Shown in pieces: positions 24,177 to 32,770 of a stretch of 61,977 nucleotides of DNA. The position numbers and the translations under genes were made by a program. Numbering within the stretch: position 1 is the first letter of the stretch; each line of letters opens with the position of its first letter. This DNA is from Flemingiibacterium sp045636145 (GTDB taxonomy: Bacteria > Bacillota > Clostridia > Oscillospirales > CAG-272), in the NCBI GenBank assembly GCA_045636145.1, contig JAZTWV010000049.1, positions 1 to 61,977 on the forward strand, read 5' to 3'. Below the pieces are notes generated by a model that was not told the origin of the DNA, searched no databases, and saw only the letters and a program-made list of their open reading frames with translations.

Positions 24177-26468
24177 TTATTTCTTATCGTTTGATCTTAT
24201 CTCTACACGTCTTATTTTGCCGCTGATGGTCTTGGGAAGCTCTTCCACAAATTCCACGATTCTCGGATACTTGTAGGGAGCGGTGTGAGTCTTGACGTAG
24301 TCCTGAATTTCCTTCTTAAGTGCGTCATTGCCCTCTTTGCCCTTTACAAGCACGATGGTCGCCTTGACTACCTGACCGCGAATCTCATCGGGAGCGGCGG
24401 TGATAGCACATTCAAGGACATAGGGAAGCTCCATGATAACCGATTCGATCTCAAACGGACCGATGCGGTATCCGCTGGATTTGATGAGGTCGTCGGTACG
24501 GCCTACATACCAGAAACAGCCGTCCTCGTCCATCCAGGCGGTGTCGCCTGTGTGGTAATATCCGTCATGCCATGCGTCTTTGGTCTTCTCCTCATTGTTG
24601 TAGTAGCCGAGGAACAGGCCGCAGGGAGCTTTGTCGCCTGTGCGGATGCAGATCTCGCCCGTTTCACCCACAGCGCAGGGCTTATCCTCGCCGTTAAGGA
24701 TGACAACATCGTAAAGGGGACTGGGCTTACCCATAGAGCCGGGTTTCGGTGTAGTTCCCACAAGATTTGCAAGCACGAGGGTGGTTTCCGTTTGACCGAA
24801 GCCTTCCATAAGCGGAACTTTCGTTTTGTTTACCCACTGCTGATATACCTCAGGGTTAAGTGCTTCGCCTGCGGTGCAGGAATACTTAATGCTGGAGAGA
24901 TCGTACTTTGACAGGTCTTCCTTAATGAAGAAACGGTACATTGTGGGCGGTGCGCAGAAGGTGGTGATGCCGTATTTTGCGAACAGGGGAAGAATGTCGT
25001 GGGCATCAAACTTGTTGAAGTCGTAGGTGAATACCGCCGCCTCGCAGAGCCACTGACCGTAGAGCTTGCCCCAGAGGGACTTGCCCCAGCCGGTGTCGGA
25101 GATCGTAAAGTGGATGCCGTCGGGGTCAACATTGTGCCAATATTTTGCAGTGATAAAGTGACCGAGAGCGTATTTGTAGCTGTGAGCGGCAATTCTCGGA
25201 TAGCCGGTAGTGCCGGAGGTGAACATCATGAGCATGGTGTCGTTACCGCAGGCTGTGTCCTCGGTGCGCTCGTATACGTCGGAGAAATTCTTGTATTCGT
25301 CGTAGTCAAGCCATCCGTCAAGGCTCTTTACCTCGTTGCCGCAGGCAAGGATCTTGGTCTTCACCGACTCACATTTAGCCGCTGCAAGGTCAGCCTGGTG
25401 CGCCACATCTCCGTCAGCGGTGCAGATAACAGCGGAAACCTCAGCCGCATTGAATCTGTACTCAAAATCGTGCTCCACAAGGAGATTGGTAGCGGGAATG
25501 ATTACAGCACCCATCTTGTGAAGCGCAACGATGGTGTACCAGAAGTGGTAATGACGCTTCAGCACAACAAGCACGCGGTCGCCTTTCTTGATTCCAAGAG
25601 AGGTGAGGTAGTTTGCCACCTTATTTGACTCACGCATCATATCACCGAAGGTGATACGGCGCTCAGTCTTGTCGGCGGAAAGGTGAAGCATTGCAAGCTT
25701 GTGGGGATTTTTCTTTGCAATTTCGTCAACGCAGTCAAAGCCGAAGTTGAATTTGTCCTCGTCTTTGAATTTTACGGAATTTAACACGCCCTTTTCGTCA
25801 AGAGTGGTCTCTACAAAATTCTCCCATACAGCACCGGTCTTCTCGACAGCTACTATCGCAGGCTTTTTCTCTACGGTGGGAGCATCATAGTCGTATGCCT
25901 TGCCCTCGGCATCAATAACTATGGCAAGGAATTTGCAGTCGCCCTCAACAGCGATCATGCCGTGGGGAGTTCCGCTGTTATAGTAGATGGAATCGCCCTC
26001 AGAAAGCACCTCAATATGGTCGTCTATCTGTACCTTCAGCTTGCCCGCAAGGACATAGTCGAACTCCTGACCCTCGTGGGTAGCAAGCTTTATGGGCTTA
26101 TCCTGCTCATCCTCGTGATAAGTCGCCGTAACAACGAAAGGCTCGGCTGTCTTATTTTTGAAAAGGGGAGCAAGATTGTTGTAGCGGAATCCCTTTCTGC
26201 GAACGATCGGCAGACCCTCGCCGGCTTTTGTAACAGAGAAAGAGGAAAGGGTAGGGCTTGAGCCTTTGAGAATATCGGTTGCATCAACGCCGAAGGTCTG
26301 GGCGCATTTATGAATGAATGTGAAGCTGAAATCCGATTCGCCGGACTCAACAGCGGCATATTCTGCCTCGGTAACACCTGTACGCTTCGCCATATCAGCG
26401 CAGGTAAGACCCATGATCTCACGCAGTGCGTGAAGTCGCTCGGCAATTTCCTTTAACTTGTTTTCCAT
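24177..26468 (-). CDS. XRE-cupin-acyl-CoA synthetase (AMP-binding) fusion
   Basis: 763 aa from the ATG at 26468 (GGAGG 8 bases upstream). Domains in order: XRE helix-turn-helix (about 5-62, MGLTCADMAKRTGVTEAEYA); cupin barrel (about 95-190, LATHEGQEFDYVLAGKL and SGTPHGM); adenylating domain (about 215-760) with the P-loop MFTSGTTGYPR, the EGFGQTE motif, YHTGD, and a C-terminal lysine in LPKTISGKIRR. The enzyme half activates a carboxylic acid as acyl-AMP then acyl-CoA; it resembles medium-chain/benzoate-type ligases. The N-terminal half looks like an XRE-cupin regulator. A T-box and a consensus promoter precede it, linking expression to an amino acid. Substrate and DNA target are unknown. Confidence 0.9.
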   Translation of the reverse strand: MENKLKEIAERLHALREIMGLTCADMAKRTGVTEAEYAAVESGESDFSFTFIHKCAQTFGVDATDILKGSSPTLSSFSVTKAGEGLPIVRRKGFRYNNLAPLFKNKTAEPFVVTATYHEDEQDKPIKLATHEGQEFDYVLAGKLKVQIDDHIEVLSEGDSIYYNSGTPHGMIAVEGDCKFLAIVIDAEGKAYDYDAPTVEKKPAIVAVEKTGAVWENFVETTLDEKGVLNSVKFKDEDKFNFGFDCVDEIAKKNPHKLAMLHLSADKTERRITFGDMMRESNKVANYLTSLGIKKGDRVLVVLKRHYHFWYTIVALHKMGAVIIPATNLLVEHDFEYRFNAAEVSAVICTADGDVAHQADLAAAKCESVKTKILACGNEVKSLDGWLDYDEYKNFSDVYERTEDTACGNDTMLMMFTSGTTGYPRIAAHSYKYALGHFITAKYWHNVDPDGIHFTISDTGWGKSLWGKLYGQWLCEAAVFTYDFNKFDAHDILPLFAKYGITTFCAPPTMYRFFIKEDLSKYDLSSIKYSCTAGEALNPEVYQQWVNKTKVPLMEGFGQTETTLVLANLVGTTPKPGSMGKPSPLYDVVILNGEDKPCAVGETGEICIRTGDKAPCGLFLGYYNNEEKTKDAWHDGYYHTGDTAWMDEDGCFWYVGRTDDLIKSSGYRIGPFEIESVIMELPYVLECAITAAPDEIRGQVVKATIVLVKGKEGNDALKKEIQDYVKTHTAPYKYPRIVEFVEELPKTISGKIRRVEIRSNDKK

Positions 26469-26548
26469 GACAGTTTCCTCCAAAAAATGTGGTATTTTGT
26501 TTCAGAAGGGCTTGGCAAGATCGCAATTTGTCCGGAATAAACAAAAAG

Positions 26549-26822
26549 CGCCCCAAAGCGGATGTTTACATCCCTGCTTTGAGACGGAATCGTTTAACTA
26601 TTCCGCGGTACCACTCAAATTGCGTAAAATACGCCTCTTTACGGACTCAAACAAGTCCTTTGCCTTTACGCGGCATAACGTGGAAGTCTACTCGGTTTCC
26701 CTTTCGGTCCCAAGCTCGGAAGCGATTGGTCACACTGAACAACACCGCATCGGCTCGCACCATCCGCCGACTCTCTGGAGGGGTATCACTCTGACCGTCT
26801 TCGTCACAGCCTTTCATTTACG
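26549..26822 (-). ncRNA. T-box leader upstream of the acyl-CoA synthetase fusion gene
   Basis: Minus strand. Stem I contains AGAGAG and the distal hairpin TCGGC/GCCGA with loop GGATGGTGCGA. The T-box motif GAGTGGTACCGCGG is the complement of 26603-26616, close to consensus. A strong terminator (CGTCTCAAAGC/GCTTTGGGGCG plus GGATG/CATCC, 26549-26586) is followed by TTTTT. The leader start CTGTGAC-GAAGACGG resembles the first T-box in this window. The specifier codon cannot be fixed: TTC, AGT and ACC are readable in plausible positions depending on the pairing chosen. Confidence 0.92.
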
Positions 26823-26827
26823 CTAAA

Positions 26828-26856
26828 ATTATAGCATACTAAAGCAAGTTTGTCAA
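26828..26856 (-). promoter_or_regulatory. Promoter of the T-box/acyl-CoA synthetase transcript
   Basis: Perfect TTGACA-17-TATAAT on the minus strand, directly before the T-box. Confidence 0.92.
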
Positions 26857-26973
26857 TAGGGTAATTAAATATTTTTTCTAAATTTTTCAAATCGGTTTTT
26901 GTGTATGTATTGACAATAGTGCGGTTTTGTAGTATCATATCTTTACTAACAGATTTAAATTCGGAGAATTACT

Positions 26974-27615
26974 ATGAATGAGAACAATAAGATAAAATGG
27001 AAAGGCGGCACGCTGCTTGCACCGCTTCCAGCCGTAATGGTAAGCTGCGGCAGTATGGAAAAGCCGAACATTATCACCGTGGGATGGACGGGAATACTAA
27101 ATTCCGATCCGCCAAAAACCTATGTGTCCATAAGAAAGGAGCGTTTCTCTCACGCTCTTATTAAGGAAAGCGGTAAATTCGTTATAAACCTTACCACAGA
27201 GTCCCTTGCACGCGCAACGGACTTCTGCGGTGTGCGCTCGGGGAAAAATCACGATAAATTTAGAGAGTGCGGTCTTACGGCAGTGCCTGCCCACGAGCTT
27301 GACGATACCCCTGTGATTGCTGAAAGCCCCATATGCCTTGAATGCCGTGTTTGTGACATAGTGCCCCTTGGAACACACGATATGTTCATGGCTGATATAG
27401 TCAGCGTTGATATCGCACCGGAGCTTGTTGACGCTTCGGGCGCACTTCATATGGATGCCGCAAAGCTTATAGCCTACGCTCACGGCGAATATTTTGCCCT
27501 TGGCAAAAAGCTTGGGGATTTCGGATATTCCGTTCGCAAAAAGAGCACGATAAAGCGCCGCGCGGCAAAGAAACGCGCACAAAACGCTAACCGAAAGGGC
27601 ACAAAGGGGCGGTAA
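26974..27615 (+). CDS. Flavin reductase-like protein (FMN-binding split barrel)
   Basis: 213 aa. N-terminal two-thirds match the flavin reductase-like family: PLPAVMVSCG, NIITVGWTG, PPKTYVSIRKERFSH and KFVINLTTESLA. Members bind FMN and reduce flavins or act as flavoproteins. The C-terminal 35 residues are very Lys/Arg-rich (KKSTIKRRAAKKRAQNANRK), an unusual basic tail that might bind nucleic acid or membrane; this is inference. It is divergent from the T-box gene and ends at a strong terminator. Confidence 0.88.
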   Translation: MNENNKIKWKGGTLLAPLPAVMVSCGSMEKPNIITVGWTGILNSDPPKTYVSIRKERFSHALIKESGKFVINLTTESLARATDFCGVRSGKNHDKFRECGLTAVPAHELDDTPVIAESPICLECRVCDIVPLGTHDMFMADIVSVDIAPELVDASGALHMDAAKLIAYAHGEYFALGKKLGDFGYSVRKKSTIKRRAAKKRAQNANRKGTKGR

Positions 27616-27629
27616 TATCTCGAATACAG

Positions 27630-27664
27630 AAAAATCACGCACACCGACGGTGTGCGTGATTTTT
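27630..27664. terminator. Terminator after the flavin reductase gene
   Basis: 16-bp hairpin AAAAATCACGCACACC and complement around GAC; usable in both directions. Confidence 0.88.
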
Positions 27665-27683
27665 GATATATGTCAAGGCAAGA

Positions 27684-27712
27684 ACACCGCGCCGCGTATC
27701 GCGGCGCGGTGT
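27684..27712. terminator. GC-rich hairpin after the YegP-like gene
   Basis: 13-bp stem ACACCGCGCCGCG with TAT loop. No T-run follows on the minus strand, so it may be a structural or weak terminator element. Confidence 0.5.
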
Positions 27713-27726
27713 ATGTATCTTAGGAA

Positions 27727-28095
27727 TTATTCCTTAACGATCTCAGCGTCGGTAGCGTTCTTTCTTACGCTTTCAATGCCGTTTTCACAGCCTGCCTTAG
27801 CACTGTAGCCCTCGGATGTAGCGATGATCTCGCCGTTGCGTGCCTTAAGGCGGAAGCGGTACTCGCCTGCCTTGTCTGTGTACATTTCAAACTTGGGGCA
27901 AGTAGCAGCCACGATAGGCTCTGCGGTCTGATCCTCAAGGTTTGCAATAGCAGCGTTCTTCTTTACACTCTCGATACCCTTAAGGCAGGAAGCCTCAGAT
28001 TTGTAGACTTCACTTGTGGCAATAACCTGTCCGTTGCCTGCAAGAAGATTGAATTTTACGCCGGATGCTGTAGTTTTAACAACAAATTTTCCCAT
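27727..28095 (-). CDS. YegP family protein (two DUF1508 repeats)
   Basis: 122 aa. Two tandem repeats of about 50 residues are visible: GVKFNLLAGNGQVIATSEVY...CLKGIESVKKNA and GEYRFRLKARNGEIIATSEGY...CENGIESVRKNA, each ending in the same helix. This is the DUF1508/YegP fold, small proteins of unknown role found widely. ATG has a GGAGGATC site upstream. It is separated from its neighbours by hairpins and appears monocistronic. Confidence 0.93.
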   Translation of the reverse strand: MGKFVVKTTASGVKFNLLAGNGQVIATSEVYKSEASCLKGIESVKKNAAIANLEDQTAEPIVAATCPKFEMYTDKAGEYRFRLKARNGEIIATSEGYSAKAGCENGIESVRKNATDAEIVKE

Positions 28096-28224
28096 GATAC
28101 TGATCCTCCGTTTTTTCGCTTTTGCGAAGATTTTTTATAAATTGCACAATATTATTATACGATAAAAAGTGTGGGTTGTCAATATATAATAGCGAATTTT
28201 GTCAATAAATCGCCAAATTTTACA

Positions 28225-29178
28225 TTAAAACTCCATTTTTTGCGTTCTGTCAAAGAGTGCGCCGAGAGCGCAGTGTATATCTACTTTTTTATAAAGCACA
28301 TCATAGACGGCTTTGCATATGGGAAGCTCCACTGAGCTTGCTTCCGCCATTTTTATAAGAGCAGGTACGGTGTGGTAGCCTTCTGCAAGCTTTGTGAATG
28401 TCTCGCCTTTGACGAAGCTCTCACCGAATGCTCTGTTGTGGCTGTACTCGGAGAAAACTGTTGCCTGGTAGTCACCAAGGTGACAGAGTCCGTATGCGGA
28501 CAGCTCGTTTCCGCCGCAGGCGGTGATAAGACGTGCGATCTCACGGGCACCTCTTGACATGAGAGCACCCTTTAGGGAAGTCATCCCAAGACCGTCAAGC
28601 ATTCCTGCGGCAACTCCGATAACGTTTTTTGCCGCCGCGCCTATCTCATTGCCTATAAGATCTGTGCCGTAGTAGAACCTGATTATTCCGCCGGAAAAGG
28701 CTTCAATAAGCCTCGACTTTACCTCAGCGTCATCACTGTCAATAACCATGCAGTTCTGTATTCCGCGGTAAAATTCCTCAACGTGGCCGGGACCGAGCCA
28801 GACAGCAACGCTGTTATCCGGCAACTCTTCTTTAACCACCTCTGAAAGCCGCTTGCAGGTGGTGTTTTCTATACCCTTCATGCACAAAACAAATGTCTTG
28901 TGGCGCACATCTGTTTCGCGAAGCTCACGGCAGAGTGAGCGAAGCGACTGAGCGCCGACCGATATTATAGTAACGTCTGATAAAAGGACGGTCTTTATAT
29001 CTGTGGTAAGCGTGATAGATGGTGGAAAGTCGATATAGTCGTTTTTTCTCTCCGATATTATTCTTTTCATATTATCGGAATCGGCTCTTCCGTACAGCGA
29101 GACATCATGTGAAAGTGAATTTAAATACCACGCTATACAGCTCCCCCATCTTCCGCATCCGATTACTGTTATTTTCAT
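28225..29178 (-). CDS. gpsA: NAD(P)H-dependent glycerol-3-phosphate dehydrogenase homologue
   Basis: 317 aa. Rossmann motif GCGRWGSCIAWYL at residues 8-20; KGIEN near 110; the catalytic-lysine segment EIGAAAKNVIGVAAG near 185; and a C-terminal helical domain with the usual YHTVPALIKMA. Makes sn-glycerol 3-phosphate for phospholipid synthesis. Slightly shorter than typical GpsA (about 330 aa) and without the usual GxGxxG spacing change, so a second, specialised paralogue is possible. It is divergent from the opp operon. Confidence 0.85.
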   Translation of the reverse strand: MKITVIGCGRWGSCIAWYLNSLSHDVSLYGRADSDNMKRIISERKNDYIDFPPSITLTTDIKTVLLSDVTIISVGAQSLRSLCRELRETDVRHKTFVLCMKGIENTTCKRLSEVVKEELPDNSVAVWLGPGHVEEFYRGIQNCMVIDSDDAEVKSRLIEAFSGGIIRFYYGTDLIGNEIGAAAKNVIGVAAGMLDGLGMTSLKGALMSRGAREIARLITACGGNELSAYGLCHLGDYQATVFSEYSHNRAFGESFVKGETFTKLAEGYHTVPALIKMAEASSVELPICKAVYDVLYKKVDIHCALGALFDRTQKMEF

Positions 29179-29331
29179 GCTAAAATAAGCTCCCTTTAGT
29201 TCTGCTTGTGTTGTCTTATATAATTATACAATATTTTTGCCCATATGTCAATTAAATTTCACTTTTGGTATCATATCCGCTTTTCGGGATAAAATAAGGA
29301 GCGATAACTTTATTTTTTAAGGGAGCACCAA

Positions 29332-31794
29332 ATGAAAAGATATATTTCACTTACGGTTGCAGTTTGTATGCTCATATCGCTTCTTAGCGGCTGTGCGCGA
29401 AATGAGGACGCCGAGGAAAGCTATACCTATAACGACTATGTGACCACAATGGCGGCGAATTGGAATCCGCACACCTATGAGACGGCATCCGACAGTTATC
29501 CTGCGGATTTTCTGCGGGTTGGACTGTATGCCGCGGTTTTTAATGACGAAAAAAACTTTGCGGTGGGAAAGCCGCCATTTGAAAGCTATAAAATGATACC
29601 GGAAATGGCGGCGTCAGAGCCGGTTGACGTTACGGCGCGTGTGCGGACGGAGCATCCGGAATTCGGTATCCCCGAATCCGCAAACAGCGGATATGCATAT
29701 ACCATAGACTTAAATCCGGAGGCGGTGTGGGAGGACGGCACACCTATAAATGCCGACACTTATGTGTATTCCATGCGCCGCCTTCTTGACCCAGAGCTTC
29801 TTAACTACCGCGCTTCGGATTTCTATGCAGGAAATTTCAGCATCGCAGGCGCGGAGCGTTACGCAAATCAAGGGCAGAGCGTTATGCTTAAGGTTTATGA
29901 GGTCATGGAGCGAGACGGCATATTTGCCGCGGAGGACTTTGTGTTCACCTACGGTGACAGCAAGGCTCACATCAATTGGTCAGATTCTTTCGGAGAGGCG
30001 TACAATAGTCAGACCGGAAAATGGGGTGCTACCGAAAATGCGGTGGTTGATTCGGGCATGAGTGTGCGTGAACTGTACGAATTTTTCATGAGTGAAGTAG
30101 TAGCGAGAGGCGAGAGTGCCGATGGGGCACGGCGTCGGTTTGCCGATGAGGTAAGCATTATGTGGACTTATCCCGACAATGTGGATTTTTCCTCTGTTGG
30201 ACTCTATAAGTCGGGGGATTATCAGATAACCCTTGTGCTTTCAAGAGCCTTGTCCGGCTTTGGACTTTTATATGCCCTTACTACCAATTGGATAGTAAAC
30301 GAGGAGCTGTATGAGCGCTGTCTTAAAAAAGAGGGGGATGCATGGTTTTCCACATACAACACAAGTGCCGATACTACGCTGTCATACGGACCCTATAAGT
30401 TAGTGTCCTATCAAAAGGACAAATCCATGCGTTTTGAGAAAAACGATGAGTGGTACGGCTACACCGACGGTCGTCATGTCTTCGCTGACCCTATCAGCGG
30501 TGATGAGCGTGAAATGTACCAGACAACTGCCATAAATACCCAGGTGGTTGCCGAGTCGGCGACAGCGAAGTTGATGTTTCTTCGAGGGGAGCTTATGAGC
30601 TATACTCTCGGTGCTGACGATTTTGCCGCCTATAAAAACAGCGAGTTTGCACACGAAACTCCCGGTGAGACTATATTTTTTCTCATACTGAACGGAAACA
30701 TGGAGGCTATACAGAAACGAGAATCAAGCGGAAGCTTTGATAGACGTACCATTGATCTTGAAACCATGACACTTGAACCATTCAGACGTGCGCTTGCTCT
30801 GACTTACGACAGAGAGCAGTTTGCCGCCGCAATATCTCCTGCGCGTTCCGCCGCGTACGGTCTTATTGGTAATGCTTATCTGTACGATCCCGAAAATCAA
30901 CTGTCATACCGCGACACCAATGCGGCAAAGTATGTGCTGTGCGATTTTTACGGCGTTGACCCGTCCAAGTATCAAAGCCTTGATGCGGCGGTGGGGTCTA
31001 TTACGGGCTATGATCCCGATTCTGCCAGAGAATACTACAAAGAAGCATTTTCCGAGGCTCTCGCCCTCGGATATATCACGGACAACGACAAAAACGGCAT
31101 TTCCGATCAGACCGTCACCATAGAATACTGTGTGTCCGCGGATAACGACTTTATGACACGCACCATTGATTATCTCAATGGGAAAATGAGTGCAGTCACG
31201 GCAGGCACTCCCTTTGAGGGGAAGATAAGCTTTATAAAATCCGCACCCTACGGAACAGAGTGGTCGCAGAAAATAAAGGCGGGACTTTCCGACACTGTGC
31301 TCGGCGGCTGGAGCGGCTCTGTGCTTGACCCGTTCTCCCTTACCGACCTTTACGTTAACCCTGCCTATCAGTATGATGCGCTGTGGTTTGATTCCGATGA
31401 GACGGAGCTTACCATGAGCATAAATGTTGGAGGTATGGGCGAGGTGGAAGTTATACGGGATGTCACAATGACGCTTCGTGAATGGTCGGATGCTCTTAAC
31501 GGCGAGTATGTGACAAAAAACAACGTCGCCTACAATTTCGGAGAGGGAATGGCGGATGTAGAGGTCAGACTTTCGATCCTTGCCGCCCTTGAGGGTGAAA
31601 TTCTCAGGACCTATAACTATATCCCAATGCTTCAGGATGCGGCACTTACGCTCCTTTCAAAGCATGCATATTACGCCGCAGAAAGCTATAATCCGGTGCT
31701 GGGATGGGGCGGCATTGCATACCTCGGCTACAACTACAGTGATGCCGAATGGGCGGAATATGTGTCAAGTGTAGGTGGAGATATAAAATATTAA
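29332..31794 (+). CDS. oppA: Oligopeptide ABC transporter, solute-binding lipoprotein
   Basis: 820 aa. Lipoprotein signal with LLSGC (Cys21), then an SBP_bac_5 fold with NPEAVWEDGTPINADTYVYS near residue 127. It is far longer than standard OppA (about 540 aa); the extra sequence is spread over the lobes, as in a clostridial subgroup. Captures peptides outside the cell for the OppBC channel. AAGGGAG precedes the ATG. First gene of a six-gene operon, 10 bases before oppB. Confidence 0.88.
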   Translation: MKRYISLTVAVCMLISLLSGCARNEDAEESYTYNDYVTTMAANWNPHTYETASDSYPADFLRVGLYAAVFNDEKNFAVGKPPFESYKMIPEMAASEPVDVTARVRTEHPEFGIPESANSGYAYTIDLNPEAVWEDGTPINADTYVYSMRRLLDPELLNYRASDFYAGNFSIAGAERYANQGQSVMLKVYEVMERDGIFAAEDFVFTYGDSKAHINWSDSFGEAYNSQTGKWGATENAVVDSGMSVRELYEFFMSEVVARGESADGARRRFADEVSIMWTYPDNVDFSSVGLYKSGDYQITLVLSRALSGFGLLYALTTNWIVNEELYERCLKKEGDAWFSTYNTSADTTLSYGPYKLVSYQKDKSMRFEKNDEWYGYTDGRHVFADPISGDEREMYQTTAINTQVVAESATAKLMFLRGELMSYTLGADDFAAYKNSEFAHETPGETIFFLILNGNMEAIQKRESSGSFDRRTIDLETMTLEPFRRALALTYDREQFAAAISPARSAAYGLIGNAYLYDPENQLSYRDTNAAKYVLCDFYGVDPSKYQSLDAAVGSITGYDPDSAREYYKEAFSEALALGYITDNDKNGISDQTVTIEYCVSADNDFMTRTIDYLNGKMSAVTAGTPFEGKISFIKSAPYGTEWSQKIKAGLSDTVLGGWSGSVLDPFSLTDLYVNPAYQYDALWFDSDETELTMSINVGGMGEVEVIRDVTMTLREWSDALNGEYVTKNNVAYNFGEGMADVEVRLSILAALEGEILRTYNYIPMLQDAALTLLSKHAYYAAESYNPVLGWGGIAYLGYNYSDAEWAEYVSSVGGDIKY

Positions 31795-31804
31795 GAGGCG
31801 CGGC

Positions 31805-32758
31805 ATGGTAAAATATATTATGAGCAGAGTCCTTCTCATGCTGCTGACCCTGTTTATCATTACGGGAATGTGTTTTATTCTTGTGAGGATGCTTCCTCCG
31901 GCAGAGCTTCCGCCGGGGGACATCCATACACAGGTTATTGAGGCGCGGCGTGAGGCTCAGGGCTACAACAAGCCCTATCTTGTGCAGTTCGGCATATTTT
32001 TAAAGAACGTTTTTACAAAGTGGGATTGGGGAGTCAGCGATAAGCTGTATGTGGGACAGGAGGTAGCAGGAATATTTGCCGATAAGCTTCCGGCTACAAT
32101 GATTGTGAATTTTTATTCGATAATTGTCAGTATCCCCATTGGAATACTTCTGGGAGTTATTGCCGCATCCTACAAAAACACCTATATAGACCACCTGCTG
32201 TCAACGGCTACTATGGTGTGCATATCCGTGCCGTCATTTGTGTATGCCTTTATAATACAGTATTTTCTCTCATACAGGCTCGGATGGCTTCCGTTTCTAG
32301 TAAAATCAGGCACGGACTATTTTTCTTTTGATATGTTTGTAAGTATGCTGCCTGTTATACTGTCGCTGTCTCTCGGTGTTATAGCAAGCTTTACCAGAAC
32401 CACGAGAGCCGAGCTTTGCGAGGTGCTTACAAGCGATTATATGCTTCTTGCGCGTACCAAGGGACTTACCAAGGCGCAGGCTACAGTGAGACACGGACTT
32501 AAAAACTGCATGGTGGTGGTGCTTCCGTCAATCTTCGGTAATTTTATCGGCATCATGAGCGGCTCGTTTATAATCGAGAAGATTTTCGCCGTTCCGGGTG
32601 TGGGAAGTCTGTATATAAATTCAATAAACGCCAGAGATTATCCAATGTTCATAATGCTTACGGTGTTTTACACCGCTATCGGACTTTCGGCAAGCATAGT
32701 TGTTGATATAAGCTACGGATTTGTTGATCCGAGAATACGGATAGGCTCAAAAAAATAA
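31805..32758 (+). CDS. oppB: Oligopeptide ABC transporter permease OppB
   Basis: 317 aa with six hydrophobic segments beginning at residues 9-30. The EAA cytoplasmic loop that contacts the ATPases is visible as DYMLLARTKGLTKAQATVRHGL near 220. Forms half of the membrane channel with OppC. The ribosome site is weak (AAGAGGCG), suggesting translational dependence on oppA. Length is standard for the family. Confidence 0.92.
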   Translation: MVKYIMSRVLLMLLTLFIITGMCFILVRMLPPAELPPGDIHTQVIEARREAQGYNKPYLVQFGIFLKNVFTKWDWGVSDKLYVGQEVAGIFADKLPATMIVNFYSIIVSIPIGILLGVIAASYKNTYIDHLLSTATMVCISVPSFVYAFIIQYFLSYRLGWLPFLVKSGTDYFSFDMFVSMLPVILSLSLGVIASFTRTTRAELCEVLTSDYMLLARTKGLTKAQATVRHGLKNCMVVVLPSIFGNFIGIMSGSFIIEKIFAVPGVGSLYINSINARDYPMFIMLTVFYTAIGLSASIVVDISYGFVDPRIRIGSKK

Positions 32759-32770
32759 GGGAGGTGCAAA

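Noticed and set aside
27684..27712. Strong intrinsic terminator of the YegP-like gene
   Set aside because: Hairpin is very stable but lacks a T-run on the minus strand; kept only as a weak element.
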